From positions 682,001 through 746,000 of the forward strand of contig NCJK01000001.1 in the NCBI GenBank assembly GCA_002282445.1: a DNA stretch of 64,000 nt. Reading direction: 5' to 3'. Positions 1 to 9,408 of the stretch are shown here, one piece after another. Within the stretch, counting starts at the first letter, position 1. Each line of letters starts with the position of its first letter. This stretch comes from Burkholderiales bacterium 39-55-53. GTDB lineage: Bacteria > Pseudomonadota > Gammaproteobacteria > Burkholderiales > Burkholderiaceae_C. Position numbers and translations under genes: made by a program. The notes beneath the pieces were generated by a model. The model was not told the DNA's origin and did not search any database. It saw only the letters and a list, made by a program, of their open reading frames with translations.

Positions 1-40
1 TGAGGTTGACCGACAGGGCTGTTTGTGTGTGTTTGGACAT
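1..40 (-). CDS. pdxJ: pdxJ N-terminus, partial (pyridoxine 5'-phosphate synthase)
   Basis: Only the first 13 codons lie in the window; the gene runs off the left edge. On the minus strand an ATG at 38-40 opens a frame reading MSKHTQTALSVNL. The tail ALSVNL matches the conserved start of PdxJ, the last enzyme of the deoxyxylulose-dependent vitamin B6 pathway. It lies just after recO in the same direction, and recO-pdxJ is a common proteobacterial order. I see no strong ribosome-binding site. With so little sequence the call rests largely on context. Confidence 0.65.
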   Translation of the reverse strand, partial: MSKHTQTALSVNL

Positions 41-48
41 GGCGTAAA

Positions 49-816
49 TCAAAGGGATTGCAAGTCAATCATCATCTGCCGCGTGCGCAGTGTTTGGACC
101 CCGCAATGGTAGTGCAGCAAGGCCCGTAGCTGGCCCTGCAAGGCGTTGCGTTGCTCGGGTGGCATCTCTGCACACAAACGCAGCGTGGCGGTGAATGGCG
201 CGTCTGTAGACAGGCTCTCGTGCAGCTGCAACCACACGCTGCCGGCTAGGCCTGTGCGGTCTTGCGCGTTGTGGGTGCGCAGGCCGCCTTCGGCCACCAG
301 CACATACAAGGCGTCGGGCTGCAAAGGGCTAAGCGTGAGGGTTTGCGCGTTGAGCTCGGGCAAGAAACCGATGTCGCGCAAGAGCAGCAGCTCAAAGGCG
401 CGCAGTGCGGGGGCAATCGTGCCCTCATGGCCCGAGGCTAGCACTTGCACCACTTGGCGGTACAGGTCAAACAAATTCGGGTGCGGATCGTCTCGCGCCA
501 GCAGGCGCAGCAGCAACTCGTTGATGTAGTAGCCAGACAGCAGCGCCTCGCCCGTGGGCATGATGTGGCCGCCCACCCATTCAGCGCCCTTCAAGGTGCG
601 AATTTCGGCGTCGCCCGAATAGCTGACGTACAGCGGCTGCAAAGGCAGCAGCACAGGGCGAAAGTTGGAGCTGGGTTTTTTCGCGCCTTTGGCCACCAAA
701 GCCACCCGACCAAAGTGGCGGGTGAAGGTTTCCAAAATCAAGCTGGACTCGCTCCAGTCGTAGCGGTGCACCACGAACGCAGGCTCGTCCTGAATGCGGG
801 GAATGCCCCGCGTCAT
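49..816 (-). CDS. recO: DNA repair protein RecO
   Basis: RecO mediates loading of RecA on gapped DNA in the RecFOR pathway. The protein has the OB-fold N-terminus ([22 protein letters not shown], then [10 protein letters not shown]) followed by the helical C-terminal half. The frame is open back to 867, but that would overlap the end of era; the ATG at 814-816 gives [14 protein letters not shown] and begins 16 bases after the era stop, so I prefer it (255 residues, normal for the family). It sits between era and pdxJ, co-oriented, probably in one operon. No strong Shine-Dalgarno sequence precedes the chosen start. Confidence 0.93.
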   Translation of the reverse strand: MTRGIPRIQDEPAFVVHRYDWSESSLILETFTRHFGRVALVAKGAKKPSSNFRPVLLPLQPLYVSYSGDAEIRTLKGAEWVGGHIMPTGEALLSGYYINELLLRLLARDDPHPNLFDLYRQVVQVLASGHEGTIAPALRAFELLLLRDIGFLPELNAQTLTLSPLQPDALYVLVAEGGLRTHNAQDRTGLAGSVWLQLHESLSTDAPFTATLRLCAEMPPEQRNALQGQLRALLHYHCGVQTLRTRQMMIDLQSL

Positions 817-832
817 TGTGAAGGTGCTGGAT

Positions 833-1837
833 TTACTCGTAGCCAAAGCTACGCACCCGCGCTGCATCGTCGGCCCAACCCGAGCGCACTTTGACCCACA
901 GCTCTAAGAACACTTTGGCGTCGTAGAGTTTTTCTAACTCAGTGCGTGCTTCCATGCCCATGCGCTTCAAGCGCTCGCCTTTGTCGCCAATGACCATGGC
1001 CTTGTGGCCATCGCGCTCGACCACGATGGTGGCGGCAATGCGCACCAAGCGCTTGACGCCTTTGGTCTTGCCCTTTTCTTCTTCGAACTTGTCGATCACG
1101 ACGGTCGAGGTGTAGGGCAATTCATCACCGGTGAGGCGGAACAATTTCTCGCGCACCATTTCGGCGGCCATGAATTTTTCGCTGCGGTCGGTCAGCTCGT
1201 CAGCGGCATACATCCACGCTTGCTCGGGCAGGTATTTTTCGGCAATGCCCAAGAGGCGCTGCACGTCTTTGTCGTTCTTGGCCGACATGGGCACGATTTC
1301 GGCAAAGGGGTGACGGTCTTGCATGGCCTGCAACCATTGCATGATCTCGGGACGGTTTTTCATGGTGTCGAGCTTGTTCGCCACCAAGATGGTGGGAATG
1401 CCGGGGGCCAAGAGTGACAACACTTTTTCGTCGGCGGAGGTAAAGCTACCTGCCTCAACCACCAAGAACACCACGTCCACATCGCCCACTGCGCCTTGCA
1501 CAGCTTTGTTGAGCGATTTGTTCAAGGCGTTGCCGTGGATGGTTTGAAAACCGGGCGTGTCCACAAACACATATTGCGCCGCGCCTTGGGTGTGCATGCC
1601 CGTGATTCGGTGGCGCGTGGTTTGTGCTTTGCGTGAGGTGATGCTGATTTTTTGGCCCACCAAAGCATTGAGCAAGGTCGACTTGCCCACGTTGGGCTTG
1701 CCCACGATGGCAATCAGGCCACAGCGTTGGTCAGCCGGAGCCACCACGGCTTGGCTGGCGACGACACGGTTGCCTTTGCTGGCGGCCAGCATGGCATCGA
1801 TGTCTTGCAAGGTTTGTTCGTTGTTAGGGGTGGTCAT
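833..1837 (-). CDS. era: GTPase Era
   Basis: Essential GTPase that binds the 3' end of 16S rRNA in 30S subunit assembly. GTPase motifs are visible in order: G1 GKPNVGKS (about residues 46-53), the switch threonines after [10 protein letters not shown]3 DTPGF, G4 NKLD and G5 SAK. A KH RNA-binding domain follows, with [13 protein letters not shown] as its core. At 334 residues it is about 35 longer than E. coli Era because of an N-terminal extension before G1. The ATG is preceded by AGGAGG with good spacing, which supports this start. It lies between rnc and recO, the usual order. Confidence 0.97.
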   Translation of the reverse strand: MTTPNNEQTLQDIDAMLAASKGNRVVASQAVVAPADQRCGLIAIVGKPNVGKSTLLNALVGQKISITSRKAQTTRHRITGMHTQGAAQYVFVDTPGFQTIHGNALNKSLNKAVQGAVGDVDVVFLVVEAGSFTSADEKVLSLLAPGIPTILVANKLDTMKNRPEIMQWLQAMQDRHPFAEIVPMSAKNDKDVQRLLGIAEKYLPEQAWMYAADELTDRSEKFMAAEMVREKLFRLTGDELPYTSTVVIDKFEEEKGKTKGVKRLVRIAATIVVERDGHKAMVIGDKGERLKRMGMEARTELEKLYDAKVFLELWVKVRSGWADDAARVRSFGYE

Positions 1838-1846
1838 GCTGTGGCC

Positions 1847-1921
1847 TCCTGACGAGCCGCCTCTAAAGAGGCCAGCGCCCCCTCGGGGGGCAGCGAATAC
1901 ACGAAGTGATGTGCGTGGGGG
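1847..1921. repeat. Palindromic extragenic repeat between rnc and era
   Basis: The 85-base gap between rnc and era is almost filled by inverted repeats: CCTCTAAAGAGG (1860-1871), a GC-rich hairpin of five or six C facing six G (1877-1890), and an imperfect ACACGAAGTGATGTG segment (1899-1913) ending in GTGGGGG. The string GCAGCGAA...GTGGGGG resembles an abundant intergenic repeat I recall from Comamonadaceae genomes. The era ribosome-binding site lies just inside the left end. It may fold in the rnc-era transcript and affect processing or translation of era; that is inference. Confidence 0.6.
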
Positions 1922-1922
1922 T

Positions 1923-2642
1923 TCATAGATTCTCTTTAATCACTTGGAGCATGGCTGCTGCGGCGGCTTGCTCTCCTGCGCGGCGCGAGCCGCCAATGCC
2001 ACGCTCGCAGCGGGCTAGTTCTGGAACTTCACATTCCACATCAAACGTTTGTTTGTGCGCTGCACCCAAAGTGCCCACCACACGGTAGATCGGCAGCTTG
2101 AACTTGCGTGCTTGCAGCCATTCTTGTAATTCGGTTTTGGCGTCTTTGCTAACGGCTTGCATGTCAGGGTTGATTTCAACCTTGGCAAAAATGCGTTGCA
2201 CCAAGGCGTCTGCCACTTGGTAGCCCGCATCAAGGTACACCGCACCCAGTACAGCCTCAAGGGCATCGGCCAAGATGGAGGGGCGCTTTTGGCCGCCGGA
2301 GTTCATCTCGCCCTCGCCCAAACGCAAGATGCCAGACAAGCCCAGCTCAACCGCCAAGTGGTGCAAGGTGTCTTGCTTGACCAAGTTGGCGCGCACGCGG
2401 GACAAGTCGCCCTCAGGCAAAGTGCCGAGCTGCTTGTAGAGCATATTTGCCACAGCCAAGTTGAGCACTGAGTCGCCCAAGAACTCCAAGCGCTCATAGT
2501 GGTCAGAGCTGAAGCTGCGGTGCGTCAAAGCCTGCACCAACAGCGCAGGGTTTTGAAAGGTGTACTCCAAGCGCGCTTGAAGCGTCTCAAGGATTTGTTG
2601 TTGAGACAGGCTAGGACGGGCTGTACGTGCGCGTGATGTCAT
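1923..2642 (-). CDS. rnc: Ribonuclease III
   Basis: Double-strand-specific endoribonuclease that processes rRNA precursors and mRNAs. The signature [11 protein letters not shown] lies at about residues 50-60, with the second acidic motif in [17 protein letters not shown]; the double-stranded-RNA-binding domain occupies the last 70 residues (TELQEWLQ... ending [16 protein letters not shown]). The frame is open to 2684, but the ATG at 2640-2642 forms an ATGA overlap with the lepB stop and gives [10 protein letters not shown], so this start (239 residues) is preferred. The order lepB-rnc-era is conserved in proteobacteria. Confidence 0.96.
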   Translation of the reverse strand: MTSRARTARPSLSQQQILETLQARLEYTFQNPALLVQALTHRSFSSDHYERLEFLGDSVLNLAVANMLYKQLGTLPEGDLSRVRANLVKQDTLHHLAVELGLSGILRLGEGEMNSGGQKRPSILADALEAVLGAVYLDAGYQVADALVQRIFAKVEINPDMQAVSKDAKTELQEWLQARKFKLPIYRVVGTLGAAHKQTFDVECEVPELARCERGIGGSRRAGEQAAAAAMLQVIKENL

Positions 2643-3634
2643 TGAAATGCGCCGATGCGCGAGAGGCTGCCAAAGTTCATCCAAACAAAGAAGGCTTTGC
2701 CCACGATGTTTTTCTCTGGCACGAAGCCCCAGTAGCGCGAGTCGAGTGAGTTGTCGCGGTTGTCACCCATCATGAAGTAGTGGCCAGCGGGTACTTTGCA
2801 GGTCACGCCTTCGACGGTGTAGTGGCAGTTGTCTTTGAATGCAAAGTCTTCAACGCCTGGAATGAACGAGGGGCGATCTTTGTCATTCAACAAGTTGTGA
2901 GTGCGCGCACCCGTCATCTCAGAAGCCTTAGTACCCAAAGGCAGCTTTTCTTCAAACTGAGCGATGTAGCGCATGCTGTCTTGCTCAAAGAAGTCGGTGC
3001 GAACGTCTTTGCTAACAGGCTGGCCATTGATGGTGAGCTGCTTATTCAAGTAAGCCACTTCGTCACCAGGCACGCCAATGACGCGCTTGATGTAGTCAAG
3101 GCTAGGTTTGGGTGGGTAGCGAAACACCATGACGTCACCACGCTGCACAGCATTGCCTTCCGTGATCTTGGTGTTGAGCACGGGCAAGCGCACACCGTAG
3201 TGGAACTTGTTCACCAAAATCAGGTCGCCCACATGCAAAGTGGGAATCATGGAACCCGATGGAATTTTGAAAGGCTCAAACAAAAATGAGCGCAACACAA
3301 ACACCACGGCGATGACGGGAAACAAACCAGCTGTCCAATCCAGCCACCAAGGCTGCATGTACAGACGCTCTTTGGCCTCGGTCACGTTCACATCGGTTTG
3401 AGTAATGCCTTGGGCATGCAACTCTGCCGTGCGTTTGTCGGCTTGGGCTTGCAGGGCTTCAGCTGCAGCTTTACGCTGGGGCAAGAAGTAGAACTGCTCG
3501 GCCAACCAGTAAATACCGGTGACGACGGTGGCCATGAACATGAGCAAGGCGAAATTGCCTTCGATCATGCCCAGATACCAAGAACCAGCGTAGCCCACAA
3601 AGGCTGCCAGTACGAATGCGGTCAACGTAGCCAT
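2639..3634 (-). CDS. lepB: Signal peptidase I
   Basis: Inner-membrane peptidase that removes signal peptides from exported proteins. Membrane segments are visible at about residues 3-20, 27-44 and 103-118. The catalytic serine lies in IPSGSMIPTL (Ser128) and the general-base lysine in DYIKRVIGVPGD (Lys183); the conserved box GDNRDNSLDSRYWG is near the C-terminus. Length 331 is close to the E. coli enzyme. The start codon shares one base with the lepA stop (TAATG), implying translational coupling in a lepA-lepB-rnc-era operon. Confidence 0.97.
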   Translation of the reverse strand: MATLTAFVLAAFVGYAGSWYLGMIEGNFALLMFMATVVTGIYWLAEQFYFLPQRKAAAEALQAQADKRTAELHAQGITQTDVNVTEAKERLYMQPWWLDWTAGLFPVIAVVFVLRSFLFEPFKIPSGSMIPTLHVGDLILVNKFHYGVRLPVLNTKITEGNAVQRGDVMVFRYPPKPSLDYIKRVIGVPGDEVAYLNKQLTINGQPVSKDVRTDFFEQDSMRYIAQFEEKLPLGTKASEMTGARTHNLLNDKDRPSFIPGVEDFAFKDNCHYTVEGVTCKVPAGHYFMMGDNRDNSLDSRYWGFVPEKNIVGKAFFVWMNFGSLSRIGAFQ

Positions 3635-5442
3635 TAATCCTCCACCTGCAAGATGGCCAAGAAGGCTTCTTGCGGAACTTCCACCGAACCAATTTGCTTC
3701 ATGCGCTTCTTACCTGCTTTTTGCTTCTCAAGCAGCTTGCGCTTGCGGCTGATGTCGCCGCCGTAGCATTTTGCCAGCACGTTCTTGCGCAAAGCCTTGA
3801 TGGTCTCGCGCGCAATGATGTTTGCGCCAATGGCAGCTTGAATTGCCACGTCATACATCTGACGGCTGATGATCTCGCGCATCTTGGCCACCACGGCACG
3901 GCCACGGTACTGCGACTGTGAGCGGTGCACGATGATGGACAAGGCGTCGACCTTCTCGCCGTTGAGCAAGATGTCGACCTTCACCACGTCAGAGGCGCGG
4001 TACTCTTTGAATTCATAGTCCATCGAAGCGTAGCCGCGTGAGACCGATTTGAGCTTGTCAAAGAAGTCGAGCACGATCTCGCCCAAAGGCATCTCATACG
4101 TCAACATCACTTGGCGACCGTGGTACGCCATGTTCATTTGGATGCCGCGCTTTTGGTTGGCCAGTGTCATCACTGCGCCCACATAGTCTTGCGGCATGTA
4201 CAGGTGCACGGTCACGATGGGTTCGCGAATTTCGTGCAGCTTGCCTTGGTCGGGCATCTTGGATGGGTTTTCAACCATCACCACTTCGTCGCCGGGCATG
4301 ACCACTTGGTACACCACGCTTGGCGCGGTGGTAATCAGGTCTTGGTCAAACTCGCGCTCTAAGCGCTCTTGCACGATTTCCATGTGCAACAGGCCCAAGA
4401 AGCCGCAACGGAAACCAAAGCCCAGCGCTTGCGACACTTCAGGCTCGTATTGCAAGGATGCGTCGTTGAGCTTGAGCTTTTCCAGCGCATCGCGCAGGCC
4501 GTCGTATTGGTTGGCTTCGGTGGGGTACAAACCCGCGAACACCTGAGGCTGAATTTCTTTAAAGCCGGGCAAGGCTTCTTCGGCGGGGCCTAAGTTATTA
4601 GGCAACTTCTTTTCCAAGGTGATGGTGTCACCCACCTTGGCGGCTTGCAGCTCTTTGATACCCGCAATGATGTAGCCCACTTGACCCGCTTCAAGCGACT
4701 GACGTGGCTCGTTGGCCGGGGTGAACACACCGAGGTTGTCGGCGTTGTAGACGGCCTCGGTGGCCATCATCTTGAATCGCTCGCCTTTACCCAAGCGACC
4801 ATCGACCACGCGCACCAACATCACCACGCCCACGTAGCTGTCAAACCAGCTGTCAATGATCATGGCGCGCAGTGGCGCGTCTTTGTTGCCTTGGGGTGGC
4901 GGAATTTTGGCGACCACCGCCTCTAAGATTTCGTCGATGCCCAAACCTGTTTTGGCTGAGCATGGAATGGCGTCCGTGGCATCAATGCCAATGACGTCTT
5001 CAATTTCTGCTTTGGCGTTCTCTGGATCGGCGTTGGGCAAATCCATTTTGTTGAGCACAGGAACCACTTCCACTCCGAGGTCGAGTGCGGTGTAACAGTT
5101 GGCAACGGTTTGTGCTTCCACACCTTGTGAAGCATCGACAACAAGCAGTGCACCTTCACACGCAGAGAGTGAACGCGACACCTCGTATGAGAAGTCAACG
5201 TGACCCGGTGTGTCGATCAAATTCAGGTTGTAGATCTGTCCATCTTTCGCTTTGTATTGCAACGCAGCGGTCTGTGCTTTGATAGTTATCCCACGTTCTT
5301 TTTCGATGTCCATCGAGTCGAGAACTTGCGCAGACATGTCACGTTCTTCAAGTCCTCCGCAACGCTGAATCAAACGATCGGCGAGCGTCGATTTGCCGTG
5401 ATCAATGTGGGCAATGATTGAGAAGTTTCTGATGTTGTTCAT
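3634..5442 (-). CDS. lepA: Elongation factor 4 (LepA)
   Basis: Ribosome-associated translational GTPase. The N-terminus [19 protein letters not shown] is the family hallmark, with the P-loop at about residues 12-19, followed by [16 protein letters not shown] and NKMD, then EF-G-like domains and the LepA C-terminal domain ending [20 protein letters not shown]. The frame is open to an upstream ATG at 5454, but residue 5 of that reading is the canonical start, so 5442 is chosen (602 residues). It heads the run lepA-lepB-rnc-era-recO. A terminator-like hairpin and a long non-coding gap lie upstream. Confidence 0.97.
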   Translation of the reverse strand: MNNIRNFSIIAHIDHGKSTLADRLIQRCGGLEERDMSAQVLDSMDIEKERGITIKAQTAALQYKAKDGQIYNLNLIDTPGHVDFSYEVSRSLSACEGALLVVDASQGVEAQTVANCYTALDLGVEVVPVLNKMDLPNADPENAKAEIEDVIGIDATDAIPCSAKTGLGIDEILEAVVAKIPPPQGNKDAPLRAMIIDSWFDSYVGVVMLVRVVDGRLGKGERFKMMATEAVYNADNLGVFTPANEPRQSLEAGQVGYIIAGIKELQAAKVGDTITLEKKLPNNLGPAEEALPGFKEIQPQVFAGLYPTEANQYDGLRDALEKLKLNDASLQYEPEVSQALGFGFRCGFLGLLHMEIVQERLEREFDQDLITTAPSVVYQVVMPGDEVVMVENPSKMPDQGKLHEIREPIVTVHLYMPQDYVGAVMTLANQKRGIQMNMAYHGRQVMLTYEMPLGEIVLDFFDKLKSVSRGYASMDYEFKEYRASDVVKVDILLNGEKVDALSIIVHRSQSQYRGRAVVAKMREIISRQMYDVAIQAAIGANIIARETIKALRKNVLAKCYGGDISRKRKLLEKQKAGKKRMKQIGSVEVPQEAFLAILQVED

Positions 5443-5484
5443 CAACGGGAACACTTAAGTGATTGAATTCAAAGGGAGATACGC

Positions 5485-5519
5485 CAAGAAAAAAGGGCGC
5501 GTCATGTGCTGACGCGCCC
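5485..5519 (-). terminator. Rho-independent terminator between mucD and lepA
   Basis: A perfect 10-bp inverted repeat, GGGCGCGTCA (5495-5504) and TGACGCGCCC (5510-5519), encloses a 5-base loop. On the minus strand it is followed by a T-rich run (complement of 5486-5494), so it reads as an intrinsic terminator for transcripts coming from mucD, or as a leader attenuator 43 bases before the lepA start. Confidence 0.8.
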
Positions 5520-5879
5520 AGAACCAACAAGCAATGGCAACTGCATAAGTTGGGAGTTCATTGTAGGCAAAAACCCAGAATTGCACAGCGGTTTATCTTC
5601 AACCGTGGCCTCGTTGCGGGTTCGCAACATGAATTTATCCACAACTTATTAACATTTTGACAAGGTGGATTTGGGACAACTTGTGGGTGATCTGTGGAGC
5701 ACCTGTGGAGTTGGCCTAACAATCCCGTATCGTGGAGTTTTTGGCTTGCGATATATCGCAAAAACGCATTCAGCCCCTCGATTCTATACAAAAAGGGCTT
5801 GAACACATTATTTAAGTTAGCAAGTACCAACTTGAGAAATATTTTTGACACCTCAGATTCCCGACTGCCACAAAGGGAT
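5520..5879. other. Non-coding gap between lepA and mucD with DnaA-box-like sites
   Basis: About 360 bases with no convincing gene. It holds a perfect consensus DnaA box TTATCCACA (5635-5643). Three looser DnaA-like nonamers in the opposite orientation follow: TGTGGGTGA (5682-5690), TGTGGAGCA (5693-5701) and TGTGGAGTT (5704-5712). A 16-bp perfect palindrome TTGCGATATATCGCAA lies at 5746-5761, followed by an AT-rich stretch to about 5850. The promoter of lepA is presumably here; TACAAT on the minus strand (complement of about 5563-5568) is a possible -10 box. Functions are inferred. Confidence 0.5.
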
Positions 5880-7355
5880 TTAACGCGTCGGTCGAATGAC
5901 TGTGTATTGCGCCCACTCCCCTCGGCGGATCAAGAGGCTCACAGGCTTGCTGCGGTCCAGCTTGGAGGTCAAGGCTTCGAGGGCTGCCACATTAGGCGTC
6001 TCGATGTTGGCCAAAGCCAAAATCACATCACCTTCTTGTATGCCAGCGCGAGATGCAGGCTCGGCCACAGCGTCTACTCGCACACCGCCACGCAGTTTGA
6101 GTTCTTTTTTCTGCGCATCTGTGAGTTCACTCACGGTCAATCCCAACACCTTGGCGACGTTTCCTGTTTGTGGCTTCTCAGGCGCAGCTGCTTTCTTCAC
6201 GGGCTTTTCAGCCTCAAACTCACCCACGGTAATGTGCATGTCTTTCAAACTGCCACGACGCCACACCTGAATGGCGCTGCGTGTGCCAGGCTTGGTGTTG
6301 CCCACCATGCGCGGCAAATCGGTGGACTTTTCAATGGTCTTGCCTTCGAACTTCAAGATGATGTCGCCGGGCTCTATGCCAGCCTTCTCGGCTGGGGAGT
6401 TTTGCTCAATGCCGCGTACCAAAGCACCCTGCGCTTTGGACAAGCCAAGTGATTCGGCCACCTCTTTGCTGACTTGATCAATCTGCACGCCCAAGCGACC
6501 GCGTTGGACCTTGCCTGAGCTGCGCAACTGCTCACTCACACGCACCGCCTCGTCAATCGGAATCGCAAACGAAATGCCCATGAAGCCGCCCGAGCGCGAA
6601 TAGATTTGGCTGTTGATGCCCACCACCTCGCCACGCATGTTGATGAGTGGTCCGCCTGAGTTGCCGGGGTTGATGGCCACATCGGTCTGAATGAAAGGTA
6701 AGTAGTCACCCGTGTCGCGCTGCTTGGCGCTGACGATGCCCGCAGTGACCGTGTTTTCTAAGCCGAATGGTGAGCCAATGGCCATGACCCATTCACCTAC
6801 TTTGAGCCGATTCACATCACCAATTTTCACAGCAGGCAAGCCTGTGGATTCAATCTTGACCACAGCAACGTCTGTGCGCTTGTCTGAACCCACGATGCGG
6901 GCTTTGAACTCGCGTTTATCGGGCAAAGTCACCATCACTTGGTCAGCGCCATCGACCACATGTGCATTGGTCATGACAAAACCATCAGCCGACAGAATGA
7001 AGCCTGAGCCTACACCGCGAGGCTGCGCTTCCTCAGACTGCCCTCGGCGCTGCTGACGTGGCGCATTGGGGTTGTTCGGAATGGGCATGGGCACACCAAA
7101 GAAGCGGCGAAAGAACTCTTGCATCTCGGCATCGGGCTCATTGCCTTGAGTCTCTTTGGCCGCTGCTTTTTCGAGCGTCCGGATGTTGACCACCGAAGGC
7201 CCTACCTGCTCGACCAACTCAGTGAAATCCGGCAGTCCTTTCACGATTTGTGCAGCAGCTGGTTGAACCAGTCCCACACTCAGCCCTGTGGCCCACATAG
7301 AGGCGCACAGCAAGCCGAGAGAGATCGAACGCTTCATTCCTAATGGACGTGTCAT
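5880..7355 (-). CDS. mucD: Periplasmic serine endoprotease, DegP/MucD family
   Basis: Periplasmic quality-control protease of the HtrA family. An N-terminal signal peptide (MKRSISLGLLCASMWATGLSVG... ending PAAAQ) is followed by the trypsin-like domain with the triad in NAHVVDGAD, RTDVAVVKIE and GNSGGPL, then two PDZ domains. The frame opens at 7370, where ATGA overlaps the upstream stop, but the ATG at 7353-7355 has AAGGAAAG six bases before it, so I choose that start. In relatives mucD follows rpoE-rseA-rseB; here a YgfX-like gene precedes it instead. Confidence 0.93.
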   Translation of the reverse strand: MTRPLGMKRSISLGLLCASMWATGLSVGLVQPAAAQIVKGLPDFTELVEQVGPSVVNIRTLEKAAAKETQGNEPDAEMQEFFRRFFGVPMPIPNNPNAPRQQRRGQSEEAQPRGVGSGFILSADGFVMTNAHVVDGADQVMVTLPDKREFKARIVGSDKRTDVAVVKIESTGLPAVKIGDVNRLKVGEWVMAIGSPFGLENTVTAGIVSAKQRDTGDYLPFIQTDVAINPGNSGGPLINMRGEVVGINSQIYSRSGGFMGISFAIPIDEAVRVSEQLRSSGKVQRGRLGVQIDQVSKEVAESLGLSKAQGALVRGIEQNSPAEKAGIEPGDIILKFEGKTIEKSTDLPRMVGNTKPGTRSAIQVWRRGSLKDMHITVGEFEAEKPVKKAAAPEKPQTGNVAKVLGLTVSELTDAQKKELKLRGGVRVDAVAEPASRAGIQEGDVILALANIETPNVAALEALTSKLDRSKPVSLLIRRGEWAQYTVIRPTR

Positions 7356-7366
7356 TTTTCTTTCCT

Positions 7367-7804
7367 TCATCGCATATCACTGCGCTGATACACAGCGCGT
7401 CGTAAATCTTGCCAGCGTTGATCTGAGCTTTGCATGCCCAGCCACAACCACTGAGGTTTAGTTGTCAGTGTGTCAGATGCGGGTAGCCAGCGCAAAAACA
7501 AGGCTTTTTGCACATCCCACATCACAGTGATCTCACCTAAGGCGTCTTCTAAATCATCGGCTTGGTCGTGCAAGCACCACACCTGACCGTCCCAAGTGAG
7601 CATGCCTCGCTGCCCCAACGCCCGCCAACCTTGCCATGCACCCAGGGCTGTTGCACTGAATCCAGCAAACCAAAGCCATGTCAAACCTTGGCTGAACGCC
7701 CAGGCAATGAGAACTGCTGACGTGAGCAAGGCAACGCCTGAAAAAATCAAACGCTGAAAAGCACAACGCCCCACCGGATATGAAACCGATGGGGCGTTGT
7801 GCAT
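7367..7804 (-). CDS. YgfX/CptA-like inner-membrane protein
   Basis: 145-residue protein with two adjacent membrane segments (about residues 18-38 and 42-60) and a soluble C-terminal half. That half carries LTWDGQVWCL, PQWLWLGMQSSDQRWQDLRRAVYQ, which resembles E. coli YgfX (CptA) in size, topology and the W-x-D/G-LRR pattern. YgfX was reported as a membrane toxin partner of SdhE/CptB, affecting FtsZ and MreB. No SdhE-like gene is adjacent. It lies 10 bases after fabF and overlaps the region of the mucD start, where rpoE is usually found in related bacteria. Homology is by eye. Confidence 0.65.
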   Translation of the reverse strand: MHNAPSVSYPVGRCAFQRLIFSGVALLTSAVLIAWAFSQGLTWLWFAGFSATALGAWQGWRALGQRGMLTWDGQVWCLHDQADDLEDALGEITVMWDVQKALFLRWLPASDTLTTKPQWLWLGMQSSDQRWQDLRRAVYQRSDMR

Positions 7805-7814
7805 GGCGAAGGCC

Positions 7815-9059
7815 TTAGACGCGTTTGAAAACTAACGCGCCGTTCGTGCCACCAAATCCGAAATTGTTCTTGAGCGCCACATCAATCTTCATGTCGCGTG
7901 CGGTGTTGGCACAGTAGTCCAAGTCACACTCGGGGTCTTGGTTGAAGATGTTGATGGTGGGTGGGCTCTTTTGGTGATACACCGCCAAAGCAGTGAACAC
8001 ACTCTCAATGCCGCCAGCGCCGCCCAACAAGTGGCCAGTCATCGACTTGGTCGAGTTGACTACCGTCTTCTTGGCGTGATCGCCCAAGGCTGCCTTGATG
8101 GCATTGGTTTCATTCACGTCACCCAGCGGTGTGGATGTGCCGTGTGCGTTCAAGTAGTCCACTTGATCAGGGTTGACACCCGCATTGCGCAAAGCGCTCA
8201 GCATGGCGCGACGTGGGCCGTCCATATTAGGTGCGGTCATGTGACCCGCATCTGCACTCAGGCCATAGCCACCGAGTTCAGCGTAAATTTTGGCACCACG
8301 CTTTTTGGCGTGCTCGTACTCTTCGAGCACCAATACGCCAGCACCTTCGCCCAAGACGAAGCCATCACGGTCGCGGTCCCAAGGGCGCGAAGCAGTGGCG
8401 GGGTCATCATTACGGGTTGAGAGTGCGCGCATGGAAGCAAAGCCACCGACGCCCAAGGGCGACATGCACCCCTCAGAGCCGCCAGCAATCATCACGTCGG
8501 CATCGCCGTACTCAATGTGACGACCGGCTTCGCCAATGCTGTGCAAGCCTGTGGTACAGGCTGTGACCACGGCCAAGTTAGGGCCCTTGAAGCCGTAACG
8601 CATGGACACGTGACCAGAAATCATGTTGATGATGGACGCTGGCACAAAGAAAGGCGAAATGCGACGTGGGCCTTTGGCCAACATTTCGTCATGCATGCTT
8701 TCGATCAGCGGCAAGCCGCCAATGCCAGAGCCGATCACGACGCCAATGCGCGTCGCTTCTTCTTCGCTCAGGGCTTCGCCAGTGGCGAGGCCTGAGTCTT
8801 GAACCGCTTGCACCGCCGCAGCAATGCCGTAATGAATGAACTTGTCCATTGCACGCGCCTCTTTGGGAGGGATGTATTGGTCAAGGTCTAAATCTTTCAC
8901 TTCACCAGCGAAGTGGCAATTGATACCAGACGCGTCGAAACGCGTGATATTGGCAATGCCAGATTTACCAGCTAAAAGATTGGCCCAAGCGTCAGCCACC
9001 GTGTTACCCACGGGGCTGATACAACCTAGGCCGGTCACGACGACGCGACGACGGCTCAT
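7815..9059 (-). CDS. fabF: 3-oxoacyl-[acyl-carrier-protein] synthase II
   Basis: Condensing enzyme that elongates acyl-ACP with malonyl-ACP in type II fatty-acid synthesis. The active-site cysteine lies in VVTACTTG (Cys168), with catalytic histidines in NAHGTSTPLGD and STKSMTGHLLGGAG. Length 414 is standard. It follows acpP by 17 bases in the fab cluster fabH-fabD-fabG-acpP-fabF. The ATG start is consistent with the conserved N-terminus MSRRRVVVTGLG. Confidence 0.97.
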   Translation of the reverse strand: MSRRRVVVTGLGCISPVGNTVADAWANLLAGKSGIANITRFDASGINCHFAGEVKDLDLDQYIPPKEARAMDKFIHYGIAAAVQAVQDSGLATGEALSEEEATRIGVVIGSGIGGLPLIESMHDEMLAKGPRRISPFFVPASIINMISGHVSMRYGFKGPNLAVVTACTTGLHSIGEAGRHIEYGDADVMIAGGSEGCMSPLGVGGFASMRALSTRNDDPATASRPWDRDRDGFVLGEGAGVLVLEEYEHAKKRGAKIYAELGGYGLSADAGHMTAPNMDGPRRAMLSALRNAGVNPDQVDYLNAHGTSTPLGDVNETNAIKAALGDHAKKTVVNSTKSMTGHLLGGAGGIESVFTALAVYHQKSPPTINIFNQDPECDLDYCANTARDMKIDVALKNNFGFGGTNGALVFKRV

Positions 9060-9076
9060 GCGGTGTTTCCTAGTAG

Positions 9077-9352
<276 letters not shown>

Positions 9353-9408
9353 TTAACCGGACGGACCAACCGTATTGATTCTGTTTTGATTCTTTTCTAG
9401 TTCTGGCT

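Noticed and set aside
5635..5850. Chromosomal replication origin
   Set aside because: Only one perfect DnaA box is present and none of the usual origin neighbour genes is in the window; kept only as a possible DnaA-binding locus.
5558..5851. 97-codon minus-strand frame between lepA and mucD
   Set aside because: It has no ribosome-binding site or domain and overlaps the DnaA-box cluster; the composition looks intergenic.
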